NCBI GenBank assembly: GCA_041918175.1
Contig: JAYRWE010000039.1
Coordinates: 62,001 to 126,000, forward strand
From: JABWAN01 sp041918175
GTDB taxonomy: Bacteria > Zhuqueibacterota > Zhuqueibacteria > Zhuqueibacterales > Zhuqueibacteraceae
Direction: 5' to 3'
Length of the DNA: 64,000 bases
A model generated the notes under the pieces. That model worked only from the letters and a program-made list of their open reading frames with translations, was not told the origin of the DNA and ran no database searches. Of the stretch, positions 33,537-42,033 are shown piece by piece. Position 1 is the first letter of the stretch, and the number at the start of each line of letters is the position of its first letter. A program made the translations under genes and the position numbers.

Positions 33537-33553
33537 CTCACGACGAGCTGAAG

Positions 33554-34984
33554 CTATTCCAGCACCGCTTCATAACCGGCGGCATACCACGCACGCAAAC
33601 CGCCGGCGAGATGATAAACGTGAAAACCGTGTTGCGCGAGCAGAGCCGCGGCCGCGGGAGAGCGATCCGCTTTTTGACAATGCACAACCAACGGTCTTGC
33701 GCGAGGGATTTTTTCAAGCTGCGGCAACAAACGTGTGTGCGCGATATTCAATGCCCCGGGCAAATGTCCCAACTCATATTCAAACGCCGTGCGCACATCA
33801 AGCACGAGCACTTCGTTTTGCGCGAGGCGACGCTGCAAACTCTCCGCGGAGATTTCTTCGAGTTGATTATGTGATTGTGCTGTTCGCAAATGCTCCGGCG
33901 CGAGATAGCCCGCGATGTGATCCAAACCCACACGCACCAGATCCGCGACGGCCTCTGCGATGCGATCTTCATTTGCGATGAGATAAAGCGTTTGTTCGGG
34001 TTTAATATAAGAGCCGGCGAGCGTGGGGAAATCATTGGTGAGTGGCAGGTGCAACGCGTTGGGCAAATGTCCGGCGCAATAGTCCGCCCATGGGCGCGTA
34101 TCGATGATTACTTCGCGCGCGGGATCGAGTTGCAAAAGCTGGTGCGCGTGGCATGCGCGCGGCTGTGGCAGCGCGCGGAGCAAAGCTGGGCCGAATTTGT
34201 TTTCATGCTTCATGCGGCCGAAATAATACGGCGGCTCCATTTGCCCTTCGAGAATTTCTTCCACAAACGCGGCTGCACTCTTCTGCGCCGCGAGCAACGA
34301 AACATTAAACAATTTTTCATAGCCCACCGTGGATTGCAGCACGGAGCCGAGCGACTTGCCGCAAAAACTTCCGGAGCCGTGGCCTGGCCACAGTTGCAAG
34401 TAATCGGGAAGCTCCATGAAGCGGCGCAGCGAGTGATAAAGCGTTTGCGCCGAAACTTGCGCCACACCGATTTGGCCCGCTGCGGTTTCAAGCAAATCGG
34501 GCCGGCCCACATCGCCGACAAATACAAAGTCGCCGGTGAAGATTCCCATGGGTTTCGTGGCACCGCCGCCGTGATCCGTTAATAAAAAACATAAATGCTC
34601 CGGCGTGTGCCCCGGCGTGTGCAGTGCTTGCATTTCAATCATGCCGACTTTAAAACGATCGCCGTCTTTCAACAACTGATGCGCGTAAATCTCGCTGCCG
34701 GCTTTTTTATTTAACCAAAAATATTTCCAATCGGCGTCGCCTTCATCGGAGAGATAAAGCCGCGCGCCGGTTTGTTCGGCAAGCTCGCGCGCACCGGAAA
34801 GAAAGTCCGCATGAATGTGCGTCTCGGCGATTGCCGTAATGCGCAGGCCCTCTTTGGCTGCGAGATCGAGATAACGTTGCACGTCACGCTCCGGATCAAG
34901 CACGAGCGCTTCACCGGTGCGCTGACAACCGATCAGGTAAGAAGCTTGCGCGAGTTTTTCATCGTAGAGTAAACGCAGGAGCAT
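33554..34984 (-). CDS. MBL-fold persulfide dioxygenase-like protein with two rhodanese domains (CstB-like)
   Basis: A 476-residue protein from the ATG at 34984. A further upstream start would translate a 7-bp tandem repeat and is rejected. Residues 1-~250 are a metallo-beta-lactamase domain of the ETHE1/persulfide dioxygenase type (ETHIHADFLSG with His56, His58, Asp60; HTPGHTPEH; FTGDFVFVGDVGRPD). Two rhodanese-like domains follow. The first lacks a cysteine (LYLIANEDR) and the second has Cys436 in VVHCQKADRS. The MBL, pseudo-rhodanese, rhodanese order matches CstB of the staphylococcal sulfide-detoxification operon. It lies next to a TusA-like gene, so oxidation of protein- or glutathione-bound persulfide is the likely role. 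Confidence 0.87.
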   Translation of the reverse strand: MLLRLLYDEKLAQASYLIGCQRTGEALVLDPERDVQRYLDLAAKEGLRITAIAETHIHADFLSGARELAEQTGARLYLSDEGDADWKYFWLNKKAGSEIYAHQLLKDGDRFKVGMIEMQALHTPGHTPEHLCFLLTDHGGGATKPMGIFTGDFVFVGDVGRPDLLETAAGQIGVAQVSAQTLYHSLRRFMELPDYLQLWPGHGSGSFCGKSLGSVLQSTVGYEKLFNVSLLAAQKSAAAFVEEILEGQMEPPYYFGRMKHENKFGPALLRALPQPRACHAHQLLQLDPAREVIIDTRPWADYCAGHLPNALHLPLTNDFPTLAGSYIKPEQTLYLIANEDRIAEAVADLVRVGLDHIAGYLAPEHLRTAQSHNQLEEISAESLQRRLAQNEVLVLDVRTAFEYELGHLPGALNIAHTRLLPQLEKIPRARPLVVHCQKADRSPAAAALLAQHGFHVYHLAGGLRAWYAAGYEAVLE

Positions 34985-34993
34985 GGGGAGGCT

Positions 34994-35021
34994 GGTTGCT
35001 GGTTGCTGGTTGCTGGTTGCT
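34994..35021. repeat. four tandem GGTTGCT units
   Basis: A 7-bp unit repeated four times immediately upstream of the MBL-rhodanese start. Gain or loss of units could change spacing or the reading frame of the upstream alternative start. Confidence 0.85.
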
Positions 35022-35040
35022 GCGCGGAGATTGCGCCGCG

Positions 35041-35280
35041 TTATTTTTTCTTTATAAAAAAATGCCACTCGCCGTTTTCACCTTTGCGCAGCGTGAGCAA
35101 TTCGTTTTGCGTTTGTTTCGACCAAGCTGCGACATCCAACTCGGAGCCGGGATCGGTGCTGATCATTTCCAAAATTTTTCCGGATTCCAATTCTTTTATG
35201 GCCTTGGTGGTTTTAACCAACGGCATGGGGCACTTCAAACCGGAGCAATCGAGAGTTTTGTCGGGAGTATATTCTGCCAT
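35041..35280 (-). CDS. tusA: TusA/SirA-family sulfur carrier
   Basis: A 79-residue TusA-like protein with the LDCSGLKCPMPLVKT motif; Cys17 of the CPxP motif is the persulfide-bearing residue. The small alpha/beta fold passes sulfur between proteins. Pairing with the downstream MBL-rhodanese gene mirrors cstA-cstB. It follows the DUF2270 gene by 17 bp and may be co-transcribed with it. AAAGGAG lies upstream of the start. Confidence 0.92.
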   Translation of the reverse strand: MAEYTPDKTLDCSGLKCPMPLVKTTKAIKELESGKILEMISTDPGSELDVAAWSKQTQNELLTLRKGENGEWHFFIKKK

Positions 35281-35297
35281 GAGCGGCTCCTTTTGAT

Positions 35298-36389
35298 TTA
35301 TGAATCGAGGGGTTGAAAGCCGTGACCTAAAACTTCCTGCGCGGGCATGACGATGACGAAGGCGCGCGCGTCTTCTTCGCGCACCGCGGCTTTGAGCGCT
35401 TTCATTTCATTCACGGTAGTGGCAACCACGAGCACTTCGCGCTCTTGATGCGTGTGCATGCCCTCGCCGCGCAAACCCGTGACGCCGCGTTTGAGATCCT
35501 GCAAAATGCGGTGCGCCACGGCTTGCGGCTTGGATGAAACAATGATGCACAACAATTGTTGTCGCCGCCTTCTCCAAATGCGCGCGAAATCCCGCCGAAT
35601 TGCCGCGCCTTGTGCGGAGGCGTCTTTCACTTCCAGCGCTTGCCAAATTTTGCTGAGAAAAGGAATCTCGCCCGAACGCGGCAGCACTTCACCGGAAGCT
35701 TGTTGCAAACCCGCGGTGCCGAGGCCGATGATGAACAGCACGCCGTTGAAAGAAAGCCCAGCAATCAAAATCACCCAACCGGAAAGCGTGCCGACTTGCA
35801 AGCGACTGATAAAATCATCAACGGAGGTGGCTTGGTCCGGGTGAATCATGCACTTGAACAGCCACGCCAAGCCGAGCACGAGAAAAATCCACATGTAATT
35901 GCGGCGAAAGCGCCGGCCAAATGCCTCCCACATGCTAATGGGAAACTCGGGCGATTGCAGCGATTCGGAAAGCTCTTCGGCCCAATGCGGACGCGGCGCA
36001 AACGGCGGCACCAACATGTTGCCGAAAAAATCCGTTTCCATCAAGCGCGTGCGATGCGCCCACAATTCGTAATAACGATAACGCCGCGCTTCGATCCACA
36101 AAAAAATCGTGACCAGCAGCGTGTTGAGAATGATGGCGCCGTAATGATGTGAGGGATCGGAAAGCGCGAAGGAGATGGCCGCGCCCGCGGTGATCACAGC
36201 CCAGTTCGTGGTGTTGTCGAGGCGTTGCCGCCACACGTTGGAGCGTTGGATTTCGGCGCGATAATAATGCACCATCGCCGTGTTAAATTCCGCGGGCCGC
36301 ATTTCATAGCCGCGAAATTTCCACACCGGCTCGTGCGCTTCGGTCTTTGTCGCTCCGCCGTTGGGCGGCAGAGTCTCTGTGATTGGCAT
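35298..36389 (-). CDS. DUF2270 membrane protein with C-terminal DUF2179-like domain
   Basis: A 363-residue protein from ATG 36389, preceded by AGGAAG. Residues 25-235 match DUF2270 (FNTAMVHYYRAE, RLDNTTNWAV, IEARRYRYYELW, FGRRFRRNYMWI) with about four membrane segments. Residues ~285-345 (AHRILQDLKRGVTGLRGEGM, VLVVATTVNEMKALKAAV, DARAFVIVMPAQEVLG) match the DUF2179 cytoplasmic domain usually found at the end of YitT-family transporters. This combination is a fusion of two usually separate families. It may couple a ligand-sensing domain to a membrane protein of unknown role. Confidence 0.8.
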   Translation of the reverse strand: MPITETLPPNGGATKTEAHEPVWKFRGYEMRPAEFNTAMVHYYRAEIQRSNVWRQRLDNTTNWAVITAGAAISFALSDPSHHYGAIILNTLLVTIFLWIEARRYRYYELWAHRTRLMETDFFGNMLVPPFAPRPHWAEELSESLQSPEFPISMWEAFGRRFRRNYMWIFLVLGLAWLFKCMIHPDQATSVDDFISRLQVGTLSGWVILIAGLSFNGVLFIIGLGTAGLQQASGEVLPRSGEIPFLSKIWQALEVKDASAQGAAIRRDFARIWRRRRQQLLCIIVSSKPQAVAHRILQDLKRGVTGLRGEGMHTHQEREVLVVATTVNEMKALKAAVREEDARAFVIVMPAQEVLGHGFQPLDS

Positions 36390-36537
36390 GTGCTTCCTGT
36401 TTTTGGTCGCGGCAAGATAGTGAGGCATCGACTAAATTGCAAACGGTGATTGCGCCGTGCAGCATTTCGCGCACAACGCTTTGCATGCCGCATCGTCTAT
36501 TAGTGCAATCCCAACCATCCCCACTCGGACTCTGCTC

Positions 36538-37656
36538 ATGCTTTCACATTGGCTGCAACGACGTTGGATAAAATGGAGCCTCGCTTTTCTGTTTTGGACG
36601 AGCTTGGGCTTGGTCTTTTCCACGCAAACCTATTTGTATCTCAAAACGCAATATCAAGGTTTCACCTGGCTCAGTGCGCTCAAAAACGGCATGCCGATTT
36701 GGTACATTTGGGGCGCGCTGGCGCCGTTGATTGTGCGGCTCGATCAACGCTTGCCCGCGCGGCGGGAGCAGCTTTTGAAACGCATCGCGTTGCATTTGCC
36801 GATCAGCATCGTCGCTGCATGGCTGCATTTCATGTTGCGCCTCGGCGTGGAAAAAATTTTAATCGGCAATGTGCAACTCGGCTTTGCCGACTTGCTCGGC
36901 AGTTTTCCCATGACGCTGCAAATCTATTGGCTCATTCTCGGCGTGGCCGTGGCGTATGATTTTTTTCAAGCGTATCGCGACCGCGAGCTGCAAGCGTCGC
37001 AACTCGAAGCGCGTTTAACCCAGGCGCGTTTGCACGCTTTGCGCGCGCAATTGCATCCGCATTTTTTGTTTAACACATTGAACGCGATTTCCGCTTTCAT
37101 CGAAAAGTCGCCGAAGACCGCGCGACAAATGACGGCGCACCTCGGCGAGTTGTTGCGTTTCGCGCTCGATCATGCCGAGGAGCAGGAGATCACGCTCGCC
37201 GAAGAGCTTGCGTTTCTCGAAAACTATTTGGCGATTCAGCGTTTGCGTTTCGCGGATCGGCTTGCAATTCGTCTGCGCATTGCGCCGGAAACGCTCAATG
37301 TGTTTGTGCCCAGCCTACTCTTGCAGCCGCTCGTGGAGAATGCGCTGCGCCACGGCCTGTCCTCGCGCGCCGCGGCTGGAGTGCTCACGATTCAAACACG
37401 ACACGAGGACGATTCTGTTACTCTCTGTATTGTCGATGACGGCGTTGGCCTGTCCAGCGATTGGCAACACACCGCACAACACGGCGTGGGATTGTCAAAC
37501 ACCAAGGAGCGTTTGCTGCGACTTTATGGCGAGGCGCATAGCTTTAGCATCAAAAATAATGAAGACCACGGCGTCACCGTTGAAATCAAGTTGCCGTTTC
37601 GCACCGAATCCAACTCTGCCCATGCCAATGGATACTATTCGCACGTTGATCGTTGA
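36538..37656 (+). CDS. LytS/YehU-type sensor histidine kinase
   Basis: A 372-residue kinase from ATG 36538 (upstream in-frame Met at 36457 is less likely because it precedes a non-family extension). Four hydrophobic segments (about 12-33, 54-68, 86-105, 125-143) are followed by a coiled linker. The HisKA-like motif QLHPHFLFNTLNAIS has His175 as phospho-acceptor, the N-box is LLLQPLVENALRHGL, and the G-box is HGVGLSNTKERLLRL. The upstream DUF2270 gene is divergent. It overlaps the response regulator gene by 35 bp. Confidence 0.92.
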   Translation: MLSHWLQRRWIKWSLAFLFWTSLGLVFSTQTYLYLKTQYQGFTWLSALKNGMPIWYIWGALAPLIVRLDQRLPARREQLLKRIALHLPISIVAAWLHFMLRLGVEKILIGNVQLGFADLLGSFPMTLQIYWLILGVAVAYDFFQAYRDRELQASQLEARLTQARLHALRAQLHPHFLFNTLNAISAFIEKSPKTARQMTAHLGELLRFALDHAEEQEITLAEELAFLENYLAIQRLRFADRLAIRLRIAPETLNVFVPSLLLQPLVENALRHGLSSRAAAGVLTIQTRHEDDSVTLCIVDDGVGLSSDWQHTAQHGVGLSNTKERLLRLYGEAHSFSIKNNEDHGVTVEIKLPFRTESNSAHANGYYSHVDR

Positions 37657-38401
37657 CGACGAACCGCCCGCGCGCCGGCGCATTCTCGAATTGTTGGAGC
37701 ACGAGGCGCAAGTCGAACTGCTCGAACCCTGCAACAACGGCAAGAACGCGATCGCGGCCATTCGCCGATATCGACCCGCGCTCGTGTTTCTAGATGTGCA
37801 GATGCCGGAGCTTGACGGTTTCAGCGTTTTGGCGCAACTCGAAGCGGAGGAGAGGCCTGTCACTATTTTCGTGACCGCGTATGATCGCTATGCGTTGCAG
37901 GCTTTTGAGGTGCATGCGTTGGATTATTTGCTGAAGCCGTACAGTGATCAGCGTTTTGAGACGGCATTTGCAAGGGCGAAAACGCAACTTCAACCCGAAC
38001 TTCGCGCAACGCGCCAGCACAAGATGCAGGCCTTGCTCGATAAGCGCGAGCCTCACGCGCCGCCGCAACTTGATCGCCTCGTCATTAAATCTGGCGACCA
38101 TATTTTTTTTCTAAAAACCGAGGAGATCGATTGGATCGAAGCTGCTGGTGTATATGTCAAACTTCATGTGGGCCGCAAGACGCATCTGTATCGCGAAACC
38201 ATGAGCGCGCTCGCGAGCAAGCTTGATTCAAAATATTTCGTGCGCATTCATCGCTCGTGCCTCGTCAATCTCGAACGGATCAAAAATCTGCAGCCGCATT
38301 CTCACGGCGACTTTCTCGTTTTCCTGCATGACGATACGCGGCTGAAACTCAGCCGCGGCTATCGCGAAACCCTGCAAGCACGGCTCGGACAAACACTCTG
38401 A
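37622..38401 (+). CDS. LytTR-family response regulator
   Basis: A 259-residue regulator. The receiver domain (1-~125) has acidic residues in LIVDDEPPARR, phospho-acceptor Asp58 in LVFLDVQMPELDG, a Thr/Lys pair (VTAYDRYA, YLLKPY), and the LytTR DNA-binding domain covers ~160-255 (KSGDHIFFLKTEEIDWIEAA, FVRIHRSCLVNL). It is the cognate partner of the overlapping LytS-type kinase. The signal is unknown. The ATG at 37622 is used; another ATG lies two codons further in. Confidence 0.94.
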   Translation: MPMDTIRTLIVDDEPPARRRILELLEHEAQVELLEPCNNGKNAIAAIRRYRPALVFLDVQMPELDGFSVLAQLEAEERPVTIFVTAYDRYALQAFEVHALDYLLKPYSDQRFETAFARAKTQLQPELRATRQHKMQALLDKREPHAPPQLDRLVIKSGDHIFFLKTEEIDWIEAAGVYVKLHVGRKTHLYRETMSALASKLDSKYFVRIHRSCLVNLERIKNLQPHSHGDFLVFLHDDTRLKLSRGYRETLQARLGQTL

Positions 38402-38724
38402 TGATCGTCGATTAAAAGTCTTACCCATTTCTAAATCTCGAATAGGTGCGAATGAACACGGCTATAAAAGAATGAGCGTTCATTCGCGTTGATTCGCAGA
38501 TGGCACAATCCCCACCTCCGTTTCACCTCTTGCCTCATCCCTTTCATTTCACCCGCGCGCGACTCATTTCAGAACGTTGGCATTGCGCGCCTTTATGGTT
38601 TAATTTTACCTCGACACAAAGCTCGTGCGAAAATATCACGCGCGGAGCATCTCGCGCAAATGGAGAATGCGGCAACCTCCCCGACGCACGCGACTGCGGA
38701 AACCGGCGCATTTCATAACCCGAA
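38402..38724. other. gene-free region
   Basis: No gene on either strand. A small inverted repeat, GAATGAAC ... GTTCATTC, lies near 38450-38480 just after the LytTR gene and could aid termination. Confidence 0.45.
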
Positions 38725-38881
38725 CGAGTCGGAGCTAAACAAGAAAAGCTCATCCGCCGAAATTCACCGAAGCCACCGAGTGTCGCCGAAGAAAAGCTTT
38801 TTTCGGTGAAACTCAGTGGCTTCGGTGTCGCTCGGCGGAAAAGTTTTTGCTCTTTTTGCAACGATCAAACTTCTTCGATAC
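38725..38881. repeat. family B palindromic repeat (copy B2)
   Basis: 157 bp running from CGAGTCGGAGCTAAACAAGA through the double palindrome to CAAACTTCTTCGATAC. It is the reverse complement of B1 over essentially the whole length, about 85-90% identical by eye, and lies upstream of the exported-protein gene. Confidence 0.85.
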
Positions 38882-38965
38882 GAATGCGCGCGGCAGCGCC
38901 GGTAAAAAAACAATTTTCAACCAATAGATTTTCGCCAACGTACTTTTCAAAAAAGGAGTGTGTTC

Positions 38966-39820
38966 ATGCAATCGCAAAGTCTCAAGCTCTGTTGCAGAGT
39001 ATGGTTTGCGGCGTTGCTGTTCTTCTTGCCGCAATCAGCATCAAGCCAGAATGATGCTTCCACGGAAACGCAGCAAATCATTGCCAAGATGATTGCCGCG
39101 CACGGCGGATTGGAAAAATGGCGCAACTCGCCCTCCGTCAGTTTTCATTCGCATCTCAAAGTTAATTTCGGCAACAACAATTGGGTGCCGTTTTGGGAAG
39201 AAGCCACGGTCGATCCGATTTCGCGCCGCGTGTATTCCAAACTGCCCAATCCCGACGGCACGCACGGATTGATTGCATTCGACGGCAAGCAAGCGTGGAG
39301 CGCGGGCAATTTGCAAGGCATCAGTCGCGCGCCTGCGCGTTTCACTGCGTGGCGAAATTTTTATTTGTTCAATCTGCCATGGCTCACCGTAGACCCGGGC
39401 GTGAATCTCAGCGCGGTTGGAAGAAGCAAAATTCCAGTGCTACCGGATGACGCAAAAGAGTATTTCACAATCAAGCTCACGTTCGAGTCCAGTGCGGGTG
39501 ACACGCCGAAGGATTACTACATTCTTTATATCGATCCGGACTCATATCTCTTGCGCGCGAGCGAGTATATCATGACATACGCGAGCATGATGCAAGGCGG
39601 CGCGGAAGCAAGCCCGCCCTCGGTGTTTGTGTGGGAGAAAACAGAGAAGGTGGAAGGATTCGTGGTGCCCGTTCGGTATACGGCTTATTGGAAAGACAAA
39701 TCCGTTGCGGTCAAAGATGGAGCGATCTCACATTGGTCGTTTCGCCAACCGTTTGATGCCGCGCGTTTGGTCATGCCCACGGACGGCAAACTTGATGACA
39801 GTCGGCCACGCACAGAATAA
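38966..39820 (+). CDS. exported protein of unknown function
   Basis: A 284-residue protein from ATG 38966 with AAAGGAG 8 bases upstream. A signal peptide (basic start, FAALLFFLP hydrophobic core, cleavage probably after SASS near residue 27) directs export. The mature part begins QQIIAKMIAAHGGLEKWRN, a start often seen in exported LolA/DUF-type beta-barrel-like proteins of Bacteroidota and relatives. WxxP and YxIYIDPDSYLLR-type strands follow. I do not assign a function. It is monocistronic. Confidence 0.75.
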   Translation: MQSQSLKLCCRVWFAALLFFLPQSASSQNDASTETQQIIAKMIAAHGGLEKWRNSPSVSFHSHLKVNFGNNNWVPFWEEATVDPISRRVYSKLPNPDGTHGLIAFDGKQAWSAGNLQGISRAPARFTAWRNFYLFNLPWLTVDPGVNLSAVGRSKIPVLPDDAKEYFTIKLTFESSAGDTPKDYYILYIDPDSYLLRASEYIMTYASMMQGGAEASPPSVFVWEKTEKVEGFVVPVRYTAYWKDKSVAVKDGAISHWSFRQPFDAARLVMPTDGKLDDSRPRTE

Positions 39821-39902
39821 GCGAGACGTAAATACGAGGCGAACGAAAACCAACGCGAAGGAGTTTTCGTTCGCATTTTTTGTTACGGCAGCAAGTACGA
39901 CC

Positions 39903-40826
39903 TTACGCCCTACGATAAGGCTTTCCCAAATCCGCGGGCGCTTGTGCTCCGCCGCGCGTGAGGATCAAAACGAGAAGCGTCAACACATATGGCAACATGA
40001 GAAAAATTTGATACGGAACGCCGGAACCGAGCGCTTGAAATTGGAACTGTAGCGCATTCGCGCAGCCAAAGAAGAGCGCGCCGAAAAAAATTCCCCACGG
40101 CTGCCAGCGGCCAAAAATCACCAACGCCAAGGCAATGAAGCCGCGCCCTGCAGTCAAGCCTTCCACAAAAGTATTCGCATGCGCGAGCGAGAGATATGCG
40201 CCTGCCGCGCCACACATTGCCCCGCAAAACAAAACACAGCCTACGCGCAATCGAAAAATGTTGAGGCCTGCAGTGTCCGCTGCAACCGCGTGTTCGCCGC
40301 ACGCGCGAATCGCAAGGCCGAGGTGCGTGCGATGGAGCACAAACGATGCAAGCGGAATGATGGCGAACGCGAGATACAGCAACACCGGCTGCTCAAACAA
40401 GACGCGGCCAAGCACAGGCAGCTCCGCGAGCACCGGAATCTTGAGCGGAGCAAACCCCTGCATCGTGATCGCCGTGCCGGTCACACCAAAAATTCTGCGG
40501 AAGAGAAAACCGGTTAATCCTGCTGCGAGCAAATTGATTCCCGCGCCGACAATGATTTGATCCGCGGCAAAATAAATCGTCAACGTCGCGAACAACGCCG
40601 CGAGCAACGCGCCCGCAGCGATTCCAGCAAGCGCGCCGAGCCACGGATTTGCCGCGTAATATCCGACGATCATGCCGGCAAACGCGCCCACGAGCATCAT
40701 GCCTTCAAGACCGATGTTGATCACGCCGCTGCGCTCGGAAAAAGTCTCGCCTGTTGCCGTTAGCCACAGCGGTGCGGCAAGCTTCAAGCCCGAACGCAGG
40801 AGGTTTTCGATTAAGTTCAGCAACAT
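39903..40826 (-). CDS. nucleoside-type ABC transporter permease, second subunit
   Basis: A 307-residue permease of the branched-chain/ribose type (BPD_transp_2) with about 8-9 helices. The N-terminal ATGETFSERSGVINIGLEGM motif is diagnostic of the permease that accompanies BMP-family binding proteins (BmpD/NupQ-type). It is the last gene of the importer operon and is separated from the other permease by a hairpin-containing 68-bp gap. Substrates of the family are nucleosides or purines. Confidence 0.92.
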   Translation of the reverse strand: MLLNLIENLLRSGLKLAAPLWLTATGETFSERSGVINIGLEGMMLVGAFAGMIVGYYAANPWLGALAGIAAGALLAALFATLTIYFAADQIIVGAGINLLAAGLTGFLFRRIFGVTGTAITMQGFAPLKIPVLAELPVLGRVLFEQPVLLYLAFAIIPLASFVLHRTHLGLAIRACGEHAVAADTAGLNIFRLRVGCVLFCGAMCGAAGAYLSLAHANTFVEGLTAGRGFIALALVIFGRWQPWGIFFGALFFGCANALQFQFQALGSGVPYQIFLMLPYVLTLLVLILTRGGAQAPADLGKPYRRA

Positions 40827-40836
40827 AGTTTGATCG

Positions 40837-40882
40837 GTGCAAAACGATTAAGAGAATAGTTTTGCCAGCAATCGTTTTGCAC
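40837..40882. repeat. 13-bp inverted repeat between the two permease genes
   Basis: GTGCAAAACGATT pairs perfectly with AATCGTTTTGCAC around a 20-base loop. It could modulate expression of the last permease gene; no U-tract follows. Confidence 0.6.
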
Positions 40883-40894
40883 TATTGATTCGCT

Positions 40895-41923
40895 TCATGA
40901 TCTTCTTTTCAACTCCAACGCGCCCGCCGCTGCAATCGTGAGCACGACCACGCCTTGCATCATGTTGACGAGCACCGCGGAGACATGCGCTTGCCGTTGC
41001 ATCGCGAGCGCGCCGTTTTCCAATGCGCCAAAGAGCAGCGCGGTTGCGATGAGGGCGAGCGGATGCAAGCGCGCCATCAACGCGACCGCAATGGCCGTAT
41101 AGCCATAGCCCGGCGAAAAATTTTGATACATGCGATACGTGACGCCGGCCAATTCCATCGCGCCGGCTAGCCCGGCCACCGCGCCGGAAATCGCCATGCT
41201 CATGAGTTGAATGCGCGCGACGTTCATTGCCGCGAAGCGCGCCGCGGTCGCATTCGCCGCGGTCGCGCGTAGATTAAAACCAAACGCCGTGCGCGTGAGC
41301 ATGACGTGCACGAGCAACGCAACGAACGGCGCGCACAACACGCCCGTGTGCAAACGCGTCGGCACAAGCCAACGCGCGAGCCGCAACTCGGGCACGAGTA
41401 TATCGGTTTGAGGAAAATTTCCCGCGGTTTCCATGAGCGGGCCATTCACCGCATAGCGCACGAGTTCGAGCGCGATGAAGTTGAGCAGAATGGTTGAAAC
41501 CACTTCGGGCACTTGTCGCTGAAATTTCATCCATCCCGCAAGGCTTGCCCACAAAGCGCCCGCGCTCAGGCTGCACATGAATATCAGCCCGAATCCCATG
41601 AACGTTGGCAACGAAGCGAGCCACGGCGCCAGCGCTATTGCTGCAAGCGCGCCCATGAGCAATTGCCCTTCTGCGCCGATATTCCACACGCCCGCGCGAA
41701 ACGCCACCGCCACCGCGAGACCGGTGAGCAACAACGGCGTGGCGCGCACGACCGTTTCCGCAAGCGCATGGGCCGAGCCGAAGGCGCCGTTGAGCAGCGC
41801 GCTGAATGCCTGCAACACTTCATAGCCGCCGAGCCAGAGCAGCATTGCGGCGATCACAGTCGCAACAACGAACGCCAGCGCAGGCGTTGCGAGCGCGCGC
41901 AATTGTCGAAGGAGATGTTTCAT
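40895..41923 (-). CDS. nucleoside-type ABC transporter permease, first subunit
   Basis: A 342-residue BPD_transp_2 permease with about ten helices. It shows AVAFRAGVWNIGAEGQLLMGA, the signature of the BmpC/NupP-type subunit, and VPEVVSTILLNFIA in the middle. It forms a heterodimeric channel with the next gene product. It follows the ATPase by about 110 bp. Confidence 0.92.
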   Translation of the reverse strand: MKHLLRQLRALATPALAFVVATVIAAMLLWLGGYEVLQAFSALLNGAFGSAHALAETVVRATPLLLTGLAVAVAFRAGVWNIGAEGQLLMGALAAIALAPWLASLPTFMGFGLIFMCSLSAGALWASLAGWMKFQRQVPEVVSTILLNFIALELVRYAVNGPLMETAGNFPQTDILVPELRLARWLVPTRLHTGVLCAPFVALLVHVMLTRTAFGFNLRATAANATAARFAAMNVARIQLMSMAISGAVAGLAGAMELAGVTYRMYQNFSPGYGYTAIAVALMARLHPLALIATALLFGALENGALAMQRQAHVSAVLVNMMQGVVVLTIAAAGALELKRRS

Positions 41924-42033
41924 TTTGAATGTTCAACCACGGCTTGGCCGTGGTTTGCTTTTAAACTGCTTCTGGGGCAATTCGTAATGGCCTCTTTGAA
42001 TTGTCATCCTGAAGGACCTTCCCTACGCGCGCT

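Noticed and set aside
34985..35068. 28-residue N-terminal extension of the MBL-rhodanese protein
   Set aside because: It would translate the GGTTGCT tandem repeat (NQQPATS) and has no counterpart in the family.
37172..37621. In-frame 5' extension of the LytTR regulator gene by 150 codons
   Set aside because: This part overlaps the histidine kinase in another frame and has no domain; the receiver domain begins at 37622.
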